Of a stretch of DNA of 6,892 nucleotides, positions 4,503 through 6,892 are shown piece after piece. How positions within the stretch are numbered: position 1 is the first letter of the stretch; each line of letters starts with the position of its first letter. The DNA comes from Syntrophomonadaceae bacterium (GTDB taxonomy: Bacteria > Bacillota > Dethiobacteria > DTU022). The DNA lies in the NCBI GenBank assembly GCA_003552365.1, contig PUKR01000289.1, positions 1-6,892 of the forward strand, given 5' to 3'. A program made the position numbers and the translations under genes. The notes beneath the pieces were generated by a model. It was not told the DNA's origin and made no database searches. It saw only the letters and a program-made list of their open reading frames with translations.

Positions 4503-6848
4503 ATGCTGTTCGTGGGCAGGAAACGCAAGAAAAAAACAAACCAGGATATGAAATCCCAGGTTAAAGGTATTTTGCTGATCGCCCTGGCCGTATTTTGCTA
4601 TTTAGGCCTGGTCCAGACCGATCAAACCGGTGGAGCGGGTCTTGTTGTCAGTGCCGTTTTACAGACCCTGGCCGGGCAGGTAGCAGTAGTAATCCCTTTT
4701 TTTATTGGTGTTTTCGGCTTGCGGATGATCTTACCCCGGGATCGTTTTAAAATTAAGTCCAGGCTGATCGGGTTATTAATCCTTTTTGTGCTTACAGCAA
4801 CCTGGGTTCATTTAAACGAAGTAGCAGCCATGATACCCGGTTTTCCCTCGGACAATGTTGTTTTTGAAAGCTTTATGATCGGACTTAACGGTGAAGGTGG
4901 AGGAATAATCGGTTCGGTCCTGGCAATTCCACTTTATTTTTTGTTGGGGCAGCTCGGGGCCAGGATTCTTGTCGCAGCAGTGGGGTTGATTGCTGTTTTA
5001 ATGATTTTTGATATATCGCTTAAAAGTCTGTTTAACTTTCTATTTAAACTCCTGGAATCTCTGTTTAAAAACCTTAAAGCTTTGGGCCGATCAGCATTTC
5101 AGTGTTTGGGGAAGTTCTTTAATATTTCCAGGCAAAAAATAAACCAAATCGAAGCGAAAAGAAAGGAAAATGCCCTTTTAAAAATATCTAAGGTTGAAAA
5201 CCAATCCGTAGAAACCGGTGCGCCGCAGCAGCTTAACGGGGAAGTTACGGTACAGGTTCAATCCTGGAAGGAACACTCTGAAGAAAACGGTTCTTTTAAG
5301 ACAGCCGGCTATCAAAATGAACGGCAGCTTACTGTGGCGGAGCTACCCGATTCCGGTGACCATGAAGGCGGGATGCCGTCGGTGGTTTCGCGAAAAGGTA
5401 AATCTCATTCAGAATATATTTATCCTCCGCTTGATTTACTGTCAAAACCGGGTAGCAACAACGGACAACAACTTTTAAAAAATAGCAGGGAACGTGCTAA
5501 AAAGCTGGAAAATACTCTCCAGAATTTTGGAGTGAAAGCGAGGGTAACCCACGTCCAGTCAGGACCGACGGTGACCCGCTTTGAAGTGCAACCGGAGGCG
5601 GGAGTAAAAGTAAGCAAAATCATAAACCTTTCCGATGACCTGGCTTTAAACATGGCTGCTCCCAGGGTCAGGATAGAGGCGCCCATCCCGGGCAAGGCAG
5701 CCCTGGGTATTGAGGTTCCCAATAATGTTATCTCCCTGGTTCATCTACGCGAAGTTATTGAAGAAAATGCTTTCAAAAACAGCGCTTCACCTTTAACAGT
5801 AGGCCTGGGCAAAGATATTACCGGAGGCCCGGTAATTGCCGACCTGAGCAAAATGCCCCACCTGTTGATCGCAGGGGCCACAGGGGCCGGGAAAAGTGTC
5901 TGTTTAAATACTTTAATCGTAAGCATTCTTTACAAGGTAGGCCCCGATCAACTGCGATTCATGATGATCGATCCAAAAGTGGTAGAGCTAAGTGTTTATA
6001 ACGGGATCCCCCACCTCTTAATGCCTGTCCTTACCGATCCACGCAAAGCTTCCCTGGCTTTGCGCAACATGGTCAAGGAAATGGGCCGGCGGTACGATCT
6101 ATTTGCCAGGCTGGGAGTCAGGGATATCAGCGCCTACAATGAAATGGCAGCTGCAGACCAGGAACTTGAAAAACTTCCCTTTATCGTGGTAGTGATCGAT
6201 GAATTAGCCGATTTGATGCATGTTTCACCGGGGGAAACAGAGGATGCGATCGCCAGGCTATCACAGATGTCCAGGGCCGCGGGAATTCACCTGATAGTAG
6301 CTACCCAGAGGCCTTCCGTTGATGTTTTAACCGGTATAATTAAAGCCAATATTACTTCACGGATAGCTTTTACAGTTTCTTCCCAGTTTGATTCACGGAC
6401 GATTTTAGATGCGGCCGGGGCGGAAAAACTGCTCGGCCGGGGGGATATGCTGTTTTACCCCGTAGGTTCGGTTAAACCCTTCAGGGTCCAGGGCGCTTTT
6501 GTCAGTGAAAATGAAGTTAAAAATATAGCTGATTTTATTAAGGAGCAGGGTTTGGTGGAAGAAGACGACAGCAGCACATTCTTGGAAACCACGGAAGAAA
6601 TAGAGGAAGAAGAAGCCGACGCGCTTTTTGCCGAAGCGGTTGACGTGGTTGTAAGGACCGGCCAGGCGTCTATATCCCTGCTGCAAAGAAGGTTCCGGAT
6701 CGGTTATACCAGGGCGGCCCGCCTGATTGACGACCTGGAAAGAAGGGGTGTAGTAGGTCCCTTTGAGGGTAGTAAACCACGGGAAGTTTTGGTAACCGAA
6801 GAACAAGCGGCAAAGATCTGCGAGGAAATCAACCGGGAACCGGAATAG
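4503..6848 (+). CDS. ftsK: DNA translocase FtsK/SpoIIIE
   Basis: Membrane-anchored, ATP-driven double-strand DNA pump that clears chromosomes from the division septum; in spore formers the SpoIIIE form moves DNA into the forespore. The product is 781 residues, close to B. subtilis SpoIIIE. Layout: basic N-terminus (GRKRKKK), about four hydrophobic membrane segments (near 20-37, 46-74, 86-108 and 134-170), a basic and polar linker to about 300, the alpha domain from about 305, and the RecA-like motor with Walker A GATGAGKS (458-465), Walker B VVVIDE (562-567), ATQRPSVDVLTG (600-611) and SRTILDAAGAEKLLGRGDM (631-649). An acidic stretch (685-706) precedes the winged-helix gamma domain (about 706-765, GYTRAARLID and GSKPREVL), which reads orientation sequences on DNA. 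Walker A has Ala where Ser is common (GSGKS). ATG 4503 is used; GTG 4512 is an alternative. Sequence alone does not separate the vegetative FtsK role from the sporulation SpoIIIE role. Confidence 0.97.
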   Translation: MLFVGRKRKKKTNQDMKSQVKGILLIALAVFCYLGLVQTDQTGGAGLVVSAVLQTLAGQVAVVIPFFIGVFGLRMILPRDRFKIKSRLIGLLILFVLTATWVHLNEVAAMIPGFPSDNVVFESFMIGLNGEGGGIIGSVLAIPLYFLLGQLGARILVAAVGLIAVLMIFDISLKSLFNFLFKLLESLFKNLKALGRSAFQCLGKFFNISRQKINQIEAKRKENALLKISKVENQSVETGAPQQLNGEVTVQVQSWKEHSEENGSFKTAGYQNERQLTVAELPDSGDHEGGMPSVVSRKGKSHSEYIYPPLDLLSKPGSNNGQQLLKNSRERAKKLENTLQNFGVKARVTHVQSGPTVTRFEVQPEAGVKVSKIINLSDDLALNMAAPRVRIEAPIPGKAALGIEVPNNVISLVHLREVIEENAFKNSASPLTVGLGKDITGGPVIADLSKMPHLLIAGATGAGKSVCLNTLIVSILYKVGPDQLRFMMIDPKVVELSVYNGIPHLLMPVLTDPRKASLALRNMVKEMGRRYDLFARLGVRDISAYNEMAAADQELEKLPFIVVVIDELADLMHVSPGETEDAIARLSQMSRAAGIHLIVATQRPSVDVLTGIIKANITSRIAFTVSSQFDSRTILDAAGAEKLLGRGDMLFYPVGSVKPFRVQGAFVSENEVKNIADFIKEQGLVEEDDSSTFLETTEEIEEEEADALFAEAVDVVVRTGQASISLLQRRFRIGYTRAARLIDDLERRGVVGPFEGSKPREVLVTEEQAAKICEEINREPE

Positions 6849-6892
6849 AACGGCCTGTTGTGTAATTTGTGCCTGTTCCTATGCCCGGCGAA

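Noticed and set aside
6405..6806. Long minus-strand open frame of 133 codons antisense to ftsK
   Set aside because: It lies wholly within the conserved motor and gamma domains of ftsK, lacks a recognisable domain and has no ribosome binding site that I could see; it is a shadow of the coding strand.
1..6892. Mobile elements, CRISPR, toxin-antitoxin, tRNA or riboswitch, or an FtsK orientation sequence array
   Set aside because: I saw no transposase, spaced repeats, small paired genes, cloverleaf or recognisable aptamer, and no clustering of GGGNAGGG-type or GAGAAGGG-type octamers by eye. A computed motif scan could still find isolated copies.

Overview
The window reads as a compact, entirely plus-strand stretch of a bacterial chromosome, most likely from a Clostridia-like Firmicute (Bacillota). 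The grounds are G-rich Shine-Dalgarno sites, two TTG starts among five genes, an RNase J, a SpoIIIE/FtsK-type translocase of SpoIIIE length, a near-consensus sigma-A promoter and roughly balanced base composition. The archaeal-type (class V) fructose-1,6-bisphosphatase suits an anaerobic and perhaps thermophilic or autotrophic/syntrophic lineage, but that is inference. Genus cannot be named from the sequence alone.

Layout: (1) 1-330, the 3' three quarters of a dUTPase gene (dut), cut by the left edge. (2) 331-487, a leader region with a small hyphenated palindrome, short direct repeats and a perfect 14-bp tandem duplication just before the RNase J ribosome binding site. (3) 488-2197, RNase J. 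(4) 2198-2304, an A-rich spacer. (5) 2305-3399, fructose-1,6-bisphosphate aldolase/phosphatase; its start is moved downstream of the longest possible ATG. (6) 3400-3549, a spacer with a strong GC-rich hairpin. (7) 3550-4431, a YegS/DgkB-type lipid kinase. (8) 4432-4502, a short spacer with a TTGACT-N17-TATAAT promoter. (9) 4503-6848, FtsK/SpoIIIE. (10) The last 44 bases show no gene.

The genes do not form one pathway. They cover nucleotide-pool sanitation (dut), RNA turnover (RNase J), gluconeogenesis (FBP aldolase/phosphatase), phospholipid or diacylglycerol recycling (lipid kinase) and chromosome segregation (FtsK). The order RNase J ... FtsK/SpoIIIE resembles the B. subtilis rnjB(ymfA)-tepA-spoIIIE neighbourhood as I remember it, with fbp and the lipid kinase standing where the ClpP-like tepA gene would be. 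Transcription is probably divided: the hairpin after fbp and the promoter before ftsK mark likely unit boundaries.

I looked for a novel system (CRISPR, toxin-antitoxin, phage or mobile DNA, structured RNA) and found none. All five proteins belong to known families with their catalytic residues in place. The points worth a second look are regulatory details, the fbp position and a few motif substitutions.
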